From assembly GCA_945869955.1 (NCBI GenBank), contig CAMBQP010000027.1:1-39265 (forward strand): 39,265 nt of DNA. Direction: 5' to 3'. Both the position numbers and the translations under genes were made by a program. Under the pieces are notes generated by a model that made no database searches, had not been told where the DNA came from, and worked only from the letters and a program-made list of their open reading frames with translations. Every line of letters begins with the position of its first letter. Within the stretch, counting starts at the first letter, position 1. This DNA is from Schlesneria paludicola DSM 18645. GTDB lineage: Bacteria; Planctomycetota; Planctomycetia; Planctomycetales; Planctomycetaceae. Below are positions 1 through 6,605 of the stretch, one piece after another.

Positions 1-446
1 TGTCGACGGTGGCGCGATCGGTCTGGATGATCGTGCGCGACCTGGATGTCGCCAACGGACGAAGGTTGGTCCCCATCAAAAAGACGCGCTACATGAATCC
101 CCATGGGTTTGCGTATAGCCTGTCTCAGGGGAAAATCGCCTGGGATGAAGCACCGGACGGGATCCAGGGTGAGGAGTTTTTGCGGCAGGCGATCATGGCT
201 CCGAAAGATCCACTGGCGCGAGAACAGCAATTCGAAAATGATCGTGCCGCGAACTGGTTGCATGCACGACTGCGCAGCGGAAAGGTGGCTGCATTCGAGC
301 TTCAAGCCGAGGCGGCCGAGAACGAGATCGGTGAAGCATTACTGCGAAGAGCGTTTCGGAGTTTGGGCTGTCAGACGAACAAAGTGCAGGAAAAAGGAGA
401 AAAAGCCCGCTGGTACTGGCGATTGCCGGACGAAGTTTTTTTTTAA
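1..446 (+). CDS. C-terminal fragment of an AAA_25 / RepA-like ATPase
   Basis: The reading frame is open at the left edge of the window (the codons before the GTG at 9 stay in frame), so only the last ~147 residues are present and the true start lies outside. The fragment begins with ...STVARSVWMIVRD, then RRLVPIKK, the pattern that closes the RecA/RepA-like ATPase core (AAA_25 type) in many phage-, plasmid- and actinobacterial or planctomycete-encoded putative primase/helicase-like ATPases. The last ~60 residues look like a winged-helix tail (an EIGEALLRRAFRSLG helix, ending RWYWRLPDE). Walker motifs would lie upstream, outside the window. Family members are linked to replication or mobile elements, but no specific role can be read here. 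The following 700 bp are gene-poor and repeat-rich, which fits an accessory island edge. Family call is from remembered sequence patterns, moderate confidence. Confidence 0.55.
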   Translation, partial: STVARSVWMIVRDLDVANGRRLVPIKKTRYMNPHGFAYSLSQGKIAWDEAPDGIQGEEFLRQAIMAPKDPLAREQQFENDRAANWLHARLRSGKVAAFELQAEAAENEIGEALLRRAFRSLGCQTNKVQEKGEKARWYWRLPDEVFF

Positions 447-542
447 TTGTCGCGCGGACGCCTGGTGCCGGTTCACAAGGGGGAAAAGACTCAACGAGCG
501 AAAATCGTTTGTCAAATGCGAAAAGGATAGTTTTTCCGTGTG

Positions 543-625
543 ATGAGGCTTGGTCACCAGACTTTGATCGTTTTGAGCTCGCTTGCATTCGATTCAGATC
601 ATCATTCTTGGACGGATTCAGACAG
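543..625. repeat. Dispersed repeat R1, copy a
   Basis: This 83-bp segment matches 1158-1240 in direct orientation without gaps, about 72 of 83 positions by eye. The first ~40 bp, starting ATGAGGCTTGGTCACCAGAC, differ at a single position; the middle is more diverged. It lies 60 bp upstream of repeat R2a. Confidence 0.85.
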
Positions 626-685
626 AAAATCCATCAGAAATTTGGCTGGATGAGAGCCGAAAAATCTTCGAATTCGCTGGGTGAC

Positions 686-834
686 TTGCGTTGGCTTGCA
701 CTAAAATATTTCAAATGGGTTGGTTTTGAACGGTTGTTTGGTTCACGACGGAGCCACATCACGCAGGAGCGATGATGGCTACGTTGGGACGCCGCAGGCG
801 GCTTTAAACAGGCGAAAGTCGTCAACGATCGGGG
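686..834. repeat. Dispersed repeat R2, copy a
   Basis: This 149-bp segment is the same length as, and clearly homologous to, 5678-5826. The core GGTTCACGACGGAGCC followed by CATCACGCAG and GCGATGATGGCTACG is nearly identical, and both copies end GTCGTCAACGATCGGGG. In one frame both copies read FERLFGSRRS, so it may derive from a coding element, but no ORF spans either copy with a credible start. Confidence 0.85.
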
Positions 835-943
835 TAGGAAGGACTGATTATATTCAGTTTCCCATCCCTCCGAACCGTACCGGAAGTTCTCCCGTGTACG
901 CGAAAATCGTGTGCGAAAACCGTAGGGACACTGCCTCCTGTGC

Positions 944-973
944 CACTGCTTCGGAGTCTTCGGAGAAGCAGTG
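944..973. repeat. Palindromic hairpin, 9-bp perfect stem
   Basis: CACTGCTTC (944-952) pairs perfectly with GAAGCAGTG (965-973) around a 12-nt loop. There is no T-tract, so it is not an intrinsic terminator. Short palindromes of this CACTGCT...AGCAGTG kind resemble interspersed intergenic palindromes recalled from planctomycete genomes; that family assignment is recollection, the stem is seen directly. Confidence 0.6.
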
Positions 974-1155
974 CTCTTCGTCTGTTGTGGGCTACGATCA
1001 CGGGGCAGGTCCATATCAATTTGGTAGTCCTCAAGGCCTAGTTTGCAGTGTCTCCTGTGGCTGTTTCTTGATCGATGATCAACGAAGTGGAGGTCGGTCA
1101 TGATGCGATTGGTTCCGGCAGCGAAGTCCTCAACTTAGCCATTCATCGCTTAGCG

Positions 1156-1605
1156 TCATGAGGCTTGGTCACCAGACTTTGTTCGTTTTGAGCTCGCCTT
1201 CAGCAGATTTGGATCCTCATTCTTGGACAGATTCGGACAGCGTTTCCACAGCGCAGTCTCCCCAGCGTCTCCACGCACCTTGCCAAGATCGATCAGGATT
1301 CGCCCGCCATCGATTCCTGCACGAAAAAAGAAATTGGCAGCAGGCTGGTCATCGTGGGAGGGGACACGACCGTCATGGAGCACCGCCAGGTCGCCGCCGT
1401 TGGGATCGCGGTCGCCATCCACCAGGCGAAATTTCGCTGCGGTCGCCGCGTCGTTATTTGCGGGAGCGGGGACCGATGGAAACGTGAACCCGACTCCATA
1501 AGTACTGTGGCCGATGTCGACTTTGTTCTCGGCCCGCGTCAACCCTGCGAAGAACCCCAGCCAGATGGTGACAAAGCAAAGAGCAAAAGACTTCATGCCA
1601 GACAT
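1156..1605 (-). pseudogene. Truncated secreted protein, 3' end lost at repeat R1b
   Basis: A plausible N-terminus with a signal peptide (MKSFALCFVTIWLGFFAGLTRA, cut after TRA) is followed by ~85 residues with features of a planctomycete exported family (LVDGDRDPNGGDLAVLHDGR, then NFFFRAGIDGGRILIDLGKV) that I recall continuing into a discoidin-like or other extracellular domain. After LIDLGKV (about position 1276) the resemblance stops. The last 39 codons encode basic, low-complexity sequence, of which the final ~27 are simply repeat R1b read on the minus strand (ends TKSGDQAS, stop at 1156). The gene therefore appears broken and its end replaced by repeat DNA. Start: ATG at 1605, or 1596 three codons later; the frame can also open at 1668, but the signal peptide favours the internal starts. 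No strong Shine-Dalgarno sequence is visible. Probably non-functional. Confidence 0.55.
1158..1240. repeat. Dispersed repeat R1, copy b
   Basis: Direct copy of 543-625, 83 bp with no gaps and about 11 mismatches. It supplies the stop codon and the last ~27 codons of the truncated minus-strand gene at 1156-1605, so its presence coincides with the loss of that gene's 3' part. Confidence 0.85.
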
Positions 1606-1710
1606 TCGCTTCAGAGGGAAATGAAGGAAAACGGAAAGATTTCTCGTTTGGCGAGCATCGCACGTCAAACCTCTGTGGCGTGACCCGTACGCCCTGTTAT
1701 TGAAGGTTGT

Positions 1711-2415
1711 CTAATCACCATCCTGCTCAGGTTCGGCCCAGAGATTGGCATTTCCTTCACCATCAATCTCAACATGGATGATGTTGGCTCGGCAGCATAC
1801 CGGGCAATCTTCGACATACTTTTGATGCACTCCTTCAGACAGATCCACAGGAATGATGATCTCTTCACCACAAGCATCACAGATGTAGCTGGATTCCTTC
1901 TGGGAGGTCGCGGCATCATCGTCCGAGAGCAGGCCTTCGTCCAACTGCAATAAATCCTGTCCTGAACCGAGTAATTCGCAAGCCCACAACATAACCGAGA
2001 GCGGTTCAGGGTCTGCCAGCCGATGATCAATACCCACTTCGATCAACTTTGCCCCTGAGTTTCGAGCCAACTCTTCGCTGTCGGCGAAGGGAATCACTTC
2101 ATCGGCGCGCGAATGCAAGATGATGGTCTCGGGCTTGACCTTTTTGACCGTCCCCCAATTCTTCCAGGCTGGACACAACACAACGATCTTGGCATTCCCG
2201 CTGTCGATGTTCAAAGCGACAGCACCACCCCTCGATGATCCAACAACAACCTGTGGCAGATGTTTGTCGAATTCCACCTGGGCAGTCATGACTGCCAGAC
2301 CGAAGTCATTGTCATCGAGTGCCGGATTGATGACTTCGTGGCCGTGGTCCTGCAGGTAGGTCGGCTTGACGCCGCCAGGGACCGAATGCCAACCGTGCAG
2401 GAAGAGAATTTTCAT
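1711..2415 (-). CDS. Alpha/beta hydrolase fused to a CPXCG zinc-binding module
   Basis: The 234-residue product has two parts. Residues 1-150 form a small alpha/beta hydrolase: N-terminal strand MKILFLHGWHS, a nucleophile elbow G59-S-S-R-G-G with Ser61 as likely nucleophile, Asp105 in HSRADEVIPF and His131 in GIDHRL as the rest of the triad. Residues 177-234 match the CPXCG-type cysteine-rich family: C179-x-x-C182 then C204-P-V-C207-C208, with the usual EDCPVCCR and acidic tail, expected to bind zinc. The two are normally separate genes. The hydrolase part resembles YqiA/RBBP9-like serine hydrolases, whose substrates are mostly unknown. Start: ATG at 2415 gives the standard N-terminus; GTG at 2424 is an alternative. 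It is cytoplasmic (no signal peptide) and monocistronic here. Confidence 0.8.
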   Translation of the reverse strand: MKILFLHGWHSVPGGVKPTYLQDHGHEVINPALDDNDFGLAVMTAQVEFDKHLPQVVVGSSRGGAVALNIDSGNAKIVVLCPAWKNWGTVKKVKPETIILHSRADEVIPFADSEELARNSGAKLIEVGIDHRLADPEPLSVMLWACELLGSGQDLLQLDEGLLSDDDAATSQKESSYICDACGEEIIIPVDLSEGVHQKYVEDCPVCCRANIIHVEIDGEGNANLWAEPEQDGD

Positions 2416-2804
2416 GGAGTCCACATCCCGTTCCGCATTTGAATGACCTCTTTAACTGTCTATTTTATTGATGACGACGCCGCTTGTCAGCCGTGATTCT
2501 GATTGCTTCCCGCAGCGAGATCCCTGCGTCCCGACGTGCTGTATCATAACCGATCGAAGAATTGCCCGTCATCGAGTTTCGCTGATCATGCGTGACGCTT
2601 ATCCTTAAGACGAAGGATACCCTGACTCCCAACCAAAATCACCCTCTTGTCCCCCGGCGTGTCACTTGGGCGTGTCACTTGGGGTTTCCGATCTTGCGGG
2701 TACAGAAAAAAGGGACTTCCCTTGACGAGATTCCACCTCGGCCCACATCGTATACAATCCCAATCCAGACCCACTCGTTCCCTCAGCATAGGTTTCTTGG
2801 AATT
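2416..2804. other. Intergenic region between divergent genes, with 13-bp tandem repeat
   Basis: This stretch separates the minus-strand hydrolase from the plus-strand enolase-family gene and should hold both promoters. A good -10-like TATACAAT lies at 2751-2758, about 47 bp before the ATG at 2805, but no matching -35 box at 16-18 bp is evident. A tandem 13-bp repeat is at 2658-2683. An open frame extends upstream to 2592 but is not protein-like. Confidence 0.4.
2658..2683. repeat. 13-bp tandem duplication
   Basis: CGTGTCACTTGGG occurs twice back to back (2658-2670 and 2671-2683), about 120 bp upstream of the enolase-family start. Could be a paired regulator site or a simple slippage duplication; nothing in the sequence decides. 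Confidence 0.7.
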
Positions 2805-3983
2805 ATGAAGATCGATTCCGTCGATTTCTACTACTTGTCGATGCCTCAAGTCCTGGACATTGGAGACGGGAGCCAGGATGCCTTGCTCGTCCGCATTGCG
2901 GCCGGTGAACATGTTGGATGGGGCGAGTGCGAGGCGGCGCCATTGGTCTCAATTGCCAGTTTGATCTGTCCAATGTCACACAGCGCATGCAAGCCGGTCA
3001 TCGCTTCTGTCCTCGGCCAACAGATCGACGACGTGAGTGACATTCGCCGCATCGGAAATTTGGTGCGGGCCAATAGCCTGGATTTGCTCCAAGCCGATCA
3101 TACGCTTTCGGGAATCGATATCGCCTTGTGGGATTTGTTGGGGCGTCGATTGAACGAGCCCGTTTGGAAGCTACTCGGCTACAAATCCTGCTTTGCCAAA
3201 ACACCGTACGCATCGGTCTTATTTGGCAATACGGCCGCCGAGACGCTGAGCAAAGCCAGGACGATTGCGGCTCAGGGGTTTCGCGCCGCCAAGTTTGGCT
3301 GGGGACCATTCGGGCTGTCGAGCGTCGAGGACGATTGCGCACAACTCGCTGCGGCCCGCGAGGGACTTGGTGAAGAGGGGATTCTGCTCGTCGATGCAGG
3401 CACAGTTTGGAATGCCGACGTGGACGCCGCACGGGCTCGACTCGGAATGCTCAAGCAAGTTCGCGCCACGTGGCTGGAAGAACCATTCGTTTCCGGAGCC
3501 TTGTCCGAGTATCACGCGTTGTCGCTCGAAAGTGGATTGGTGGGGATGGCCGGCGGGGAAGGATGCCACAACTTCCATATGGCCAAACACATGGTCGACT
3601 ATGCGGGGCTGAGGTATATCCAAATCGACGCGGGCCGTATCGGTGGGATCACGATTGCCAAAGATGTCGCCGACTATGCGGCTGGCAAAGGCGTGACCTA
3701 TGTCAATCACACGTTTACGTCGAATCTCGCATTGTCCGCTTCGTTGCAACCGTTTGCGGGACTTGAGTCTCATACGATTTGCGAATTCCCCACGGAACTC
3801 AAATCACTCGCCAAAGCGATGACCAAGAATCACATCGTTCCAGATCAACAGGGATTGTTGCATGTCCCCGATGCACCGGGACTTGGTATCGAACCGGATC
3901 TGGAAGGGATTCGACCCTACCTGGTCGACGTTGAGATCCAGGTTCGCGGCGAACCGATCTACATCACACCTCCGCTACGATAG
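2805..3983 (+). CDS. Enolase-superfamily enzyme, mandelate racemase-like
   Basis: The 392-residue product has the two-domain enolase-superfamily layout: capping domain (~1-125) and TIM barrel (~135-370). Metal ligands fit Asp197 (LLVDAG), Glu225 (WLEEPF) and Glu252 (GGEG). A mandelate-racemase-type Asp275 (IQIDAGRIGG) and His302 (NHTF) dyad is spaced exactly 27 residues, as in mandelate racemase (D270/H297). On strand 2, Lys163 is followed by F-G, so the usual second Lys of the KxK motif is absent; this points to acid-sugar dehydration or one-base chemistry rather than racemisation, but the substrate is unknown. Start: ATG at 2805, where homology begins; the frame extends to 2592 but encodes non-homologous sequence. 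The M81 peptidase gene follows after 27 bp, so the two are probably co-transcribed and may serve one catabolic route. Confidence 0.88.
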   Translation: MKIDSVDFYYLSMPQVLDIGDGSQDALLVRIAAGEHVGWGECEAAPLVSIASLICPMSHSACKPVIASVLGQQIDDVSDIRRIGNLVRANSLDLLQADHTLSGIDIALWDLLGRRLNEPVWKLLGYKSCFAKTPYASVLFGNTAAETLSKARTIAAQGFRAAKFGWGPFGLSSVEDDCAQLAAAREGLGEEGILLVDAGTVWNADVDAARARLGMLKQVRATWLEEPFVSGALSEYHALSLESGLVGMAGGEGCHNFHMAKHMVDYAGLRYIQIDAGRIGGITIAKDVADYAAGKGVTYVNHTFTSNLALSASLQPFAGLESHTICEFPTELKSLAKAMTKNHIVPDQQGLLHVPDAPGLGIEPDLEGIRPYLVDVEIQVRGEPIYITPPLR

Positions 3984-4010
3984 CATCAACCACGAAGCGA
4001 GCAACTTTCC

Positions 4011-5504
4011 ATGCGTCGAATTCTGATCGCCGAATGCAAACAAGAAGTCTCGACATTCAATCCGCACCTCAGCCAATATGCGGACTTTCGCGTCCGCTGC
4101 GGCCAGGAACTGCTGAACTATCACCGCTCGGTTCGCAATGAAATCGGTGGAGCCTTAAGCGTTTTTGATCAGCGGGCGGACGTGGAAATTGTTCCGGCTT
4201 ACAGCGCCTGTTTCATCACGTCCGGCGGAACCCTCGCCGCGGACGCATGGCAACGAATCGCTCGTGAGTTCATCGAGAGCATTCGATCCGCTCCGCCGGT
4301 CGATGGAGTATACCTCTGTATGCATGGTGCGATGGCGAGTCAGGAGGAATTGGACCCCGAAGGATTTCTGCTTGCGGAAACGCGACGAGTGCTCGGCGAT
4401 GCGGTACCGATCGTCGTCTCATTGGACCTGCATGGCATACTCACCGATCGCATGGTCGAACATTCCGATGCGATCGTGGCCTACCACACCTATCCGCATG
4501 TCGACTTTTTTGAAACGGGCGAACGTGCTGCTCGCTTGCTGATGAAGATTCTCGCGGGTGCTCGGCCGGTGACTGCAAAAGTGGCGATACCGGCATTGGT
4601 TCGCGGCGATGAGTTGATTACCGCGACGGGGCTTTTCGGCGACAGCATCCGCATCGCCCAGCAAGTGGAAGCAGGTCCGAACGGACTTTCCGCCGGGATG
4701 TTTATTGGCAACCCGTTCACGGATGTTCCCGCGCTACAGACTTACAGTTTTGTGGTGACCGACAATGACATCGAGCTGGCAGAGCGCGAAGCGGTCCGCA
4801 TTGCAGAGAGCTTCTGGCCGAACCGTCACCGCATGAAAGTGCCGTTGATCAGTTTGGACGAGATGGCCGCTCAGATGCGGCAACCAAGAGCAGGAACGGT
4901 TGCGGTCGTGGATGCCGCCGACGCGACGAGTTCCGGAGCTTCCGGGGACAGCAATGCCATCTTGAGGAAACTGGTCGAGTGCGGATATCGAGGTCGAACG
5001 CTATTGCCAATCGTCGACGCACCTGCTGTGCAGCAGGCATTCGCGGCCGGAGTCGGTGCGACGATTTCGACATACGTCGGGGGGACACTGGATGCACGTC
5101 GCTTTCAACCGCTGGCGATCCAAGGGATCGTTCGCCACTTGGCCGACGGTTTGTTTCGCAGCGAGTCGTTCGGTGAAGTCTGGGATTCGGGGCCTTCAGC
5201 GGTCATCGACTTCGAAAACTTTACGTTAGCGATCAGCAGCCGGGCGGTCAGCCTTTACGACCGATCGTTTTTCTATTCGCTCGGTCAAAATCCTCGTAAC
5301 TTTGCTGCGGTCGTGGTGAAATCGCCGCATTGCCAACACCATATGTTCGCCGATTGGTGCGAGGCGATGATTCCTGTCGATGCGCCGGGTTCGTCCAGTG
5401 CCAACCTTGCGTACCTGGGGCACACGCGTTGCCCACGTCCCATTTTTCCACTCGATCACGACGTGGAATTTCATCCGATCGTGAAAATTTTTCGCCGGGG
5501 ATAA
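4011..5504 (+). CDS. M81 family metallopeptidase (MlrC / DUF1485-like)
   Basis: The 497-residue product is full length for the MlrC family (M81 peptidases, DUF1485 N-domain plus MlrC C-domain). It begins MRRILIAECKQEVSTFNP, the family's N-terminal strand with the conserved E/TF pattern. Likely zinc ligands are His105 (CMHGAM), Asp139 and His141 (SLDLHG) and His163 (YPHVD), with a Glu near residue 12; the spacings H105-D139 and H141-H163 agree with those I recall for the microcystin-degrading MlrC. The C-terminal domain includes DAADATSSGASGDS and the usual HCQHH / ANLAYLGH patterns. MlrC opens tetrapeptides of linearised microcystin, but most homologues are of unknown substrate, and no other mlr gene is nearby. 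No signal peptide, so cytoplasmic. Likely second gene of an operon with the enolase-family enzyme. Confidence 0.9.
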   Translation: MRRILIAECKQEVSTFNPHLSQYADFRVRCGQELLNYHRSVRNEIGGALSVFDQRADVEIVPAYSACFITSGGTLAADAWQRIAREFIESIRSAPPVDGVYLCMHGAMASQEELDPEGFLLAETRRVLGDAVPIVVSLDLHGILTDRMVEHSDAIVAYHTYPHVDFFETGERAARLLMKILAGARPVTAKVAIPALVRGDELITATGLFGDSIRIAQQVEAGPNGLSAGMFIGNPFTDVPALQTYSFVVTDNDIELAEREAVRIAESFWPNRHRMKVPLISLDEMAAQMRQPRAGTVAVVDAADATSSGASGDSNAILRKLVECGYRGRTLLPIVDAPAVQQAFAAGVGATISTYVGGTLDARRFQPLAIQGIVRHLADGLFRSESFGEVWDSGPSAVIDFENFTLAISSRAVSLYDRSFFYSLGQNPRNFAAVVVKSPHCQHHMFADWCEAMIPVDAPGSSSANLAYLGHTRCPRPIFPLDHDVEFHPIVKIFRRG

Positions 5505-5677
5505 TTGATGCTGGGGGAGAACTGGGGATAAATTGGGGACACCTATTTTATCTCTTTTCCGCGTTAGATTTCCAACACCGACCGACGTAAACGTGTCCTG
5601 ATTTCTTGGGTGACTTTGAATGGGTAATAACGCCCATCCAGAATCGACGAATTGGCAAACGGTGTTTCACCGGACGT

Positions 5678-5826
5678 TTGCGTTGGCTTACGCTATATGA
5701 GGGCAAATTCGTCGGGTTTGAACGATTGTTTGGTTCACGACGGAGCCTCATCACGCAGAGCGATGATGGCTACGCTGAGGAAGTCGCCAGCGGCTTTGAC
5801 CAGACGAAAGTCGTCAACGATCGGGG
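5678..5826. repeat. Dispersed repeat R2, copy b
   Basis: Direct counterpart of 686-834, 149 bp in both places. In one frame it reads RWLTLYEGKFVGFERLFGS onward to TKVVNDRG, more protein-like than copy a, but without a start or ribosome binding site. The 3' edge of the copy joins the 14-bp tandem array. Confidence 0.85.
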
Positions 5827-5860
5827 ACACGGTCAAGGGGACACAGTCAAGGGGACACAG
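5823..5860. repeat. 14-bp tandem repeat, 2.7 units
   Basis: Unit GGGGACACRGTCAA at 5823-5836 and 5837-5850, with a partial third unit GGGGACACAG at 5851-5860. The core AAGGGGACACAG recurs singly at 29290-29301, between the FG-GAP and DUF1552 genes. Confidence 0.85.
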
Positions 5861-6087
5861 TTGTCGCTTGAAAATGCGTTGCGAGTTCGCTCGAATCACC
5901 CGAATCGCTGGGTTTGATCTCGTTTGACTCGGAATGGAATGATGGCGAGGGTGGTTCAGAAGTGTCTGCCTGATGAGGTTGCGATCGTGTATGTGATGAA
6001 TTGCGGTAGTTTTTCCTTTTCAGTTGGGGCGCGCCGTCGAGGCGATTGCCGGTCTAATTTCTGCTTCCGACAAAGTCGAGTGGTGAC

Positions 6088-6423
6088 ATGACGAGCAACC
6101 TCTTCACCGATCTCCCGCCAGGCCTTCCTGATGAACTGTTCACGACGCTCCTCGAAGCCCCTAACGTGCGGATTGAACGGATCGTCTCACACGGCCACAA
6201 CTCGCCCGCAGACTTCTGGTATGACCAACCGCAGCACGAATGGGTCATCGTCTTAAAGGGAGCGGCTCGACTGAGATTCGAAGAGACCTTGATGGAAATG
6301 AAGCCCGGCGACTTTGTAAACATTCCTGCCCACACCAAGCACCGGGTCGAGTGGACGACGCCCGACGAACCGACGATCTGGCTGGCTGTCCATCACGGCG
6401 GGGGCGACCGTGCCGACCTTTGA
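6088..6423 (+). CDS. Single-domain cupin protein
   Basis: The 111-residue product is one cupin beta-barrel. The stretch WYDQPQHEWVIVLKGAARLR corresponds to cupin motif 1, and PGDFVNIPAHTKHRV to motif 2. Motif 1 keeps one His (QHEW) and motif 2 two His (AHTKH), so a metal site is plausible but not canonical. Small cupins of this type, often annotated as phosphoribosylaminoimidazole-carboxylase-like or just cupin, have no settled function. Start: ATG at 6088 after GAGTGGTG; the next Met is too far in. It is flanked by repeats upstream and a hairpin terminator downstream, so is probably monocistronic. No signal peptide. Confidence 0.85.
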   Translation: MTSNLFTDLPPGLPDELFTTLLEAPNVRIERIVSHGHNSPADFWYDQPQHEWVIVLKGAARLRFEETLMEMKPGDFVNIPAHTKHRVEWTTPDEPTIWLAVHHGGGDRADL

Positions 6424-6431
6424 ATTCTTCG

Positions 6432-6473
6432 AAAAAGGGTATCGCCATCGCAGGCGAAGCCGGTTCCCTTTTT
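6432..6473 (+). terminator. Intrinsic terminator after the cupin gene
   Basis: AAAAAGGG (6432-6439) pairs with CCCTTTTT (6466-6473), enclosing a smaller CGCC/GGCG stem; the 3' arm runs into TTTTTT. It begins 8 bp after the cupin stop and separates it from the lipoprotein gene. The A-tract on the other side would let it work in both directions. Confidence 0.65.
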
Positions 6474-6605
6474 TAGGTCAAAGACCGTTCAACATTGATT
6501 TCACTGGCAAAACGAATTCTACTCTGCGAACGATCTTCGCTTTGACGCTGGCGGGGAATCAACGCTTTGCCGACCGAATTTCTTTCCGCTGGAGCAGCCT
6601 GCTCG

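Larger units (their letters stand above)
447..1155. other. Gene-poor, repeat-rich intergenic stretch
   Basis: No convincing gene in 709 bp. Short frames on both strands are low-complexity Arg/Ser-rich and have no ribosome binding site. The stretch holds repeat copies R1a (543-625) and R2a (686-834) and a 9-bp-stem hairpin (944-973). It looks like an accumulation of dispersed non-coding repeats, possibly remnants of mobile elements. Confidence 0.6.
5505..6087. other. Repeat-rich intergenic region
   Basis: 583 bp without a supportable gene between the M81 gene and the cupin. It holds a G-rich run with GGGGATAAATTGGGGACACC near 5522-5548, repeat copy R2b (5678-5826) and a 14-bp tandem repeat (5823-5860). 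The GGGGACACCTATTTTA-type sequence is one I recall near REP-associated transposase remnants, but no transposase fragment is visible. The 160 bp before the cupin should hold its promoter; no clear boxes. Confidence 0.5.

Noticed and set aside
447..1155. Transposase remnant in the left repeat-rich stretch
   Set aside because: No frame shows a transposase motif, and no terminal inverted repeats or target duplications could be identified.
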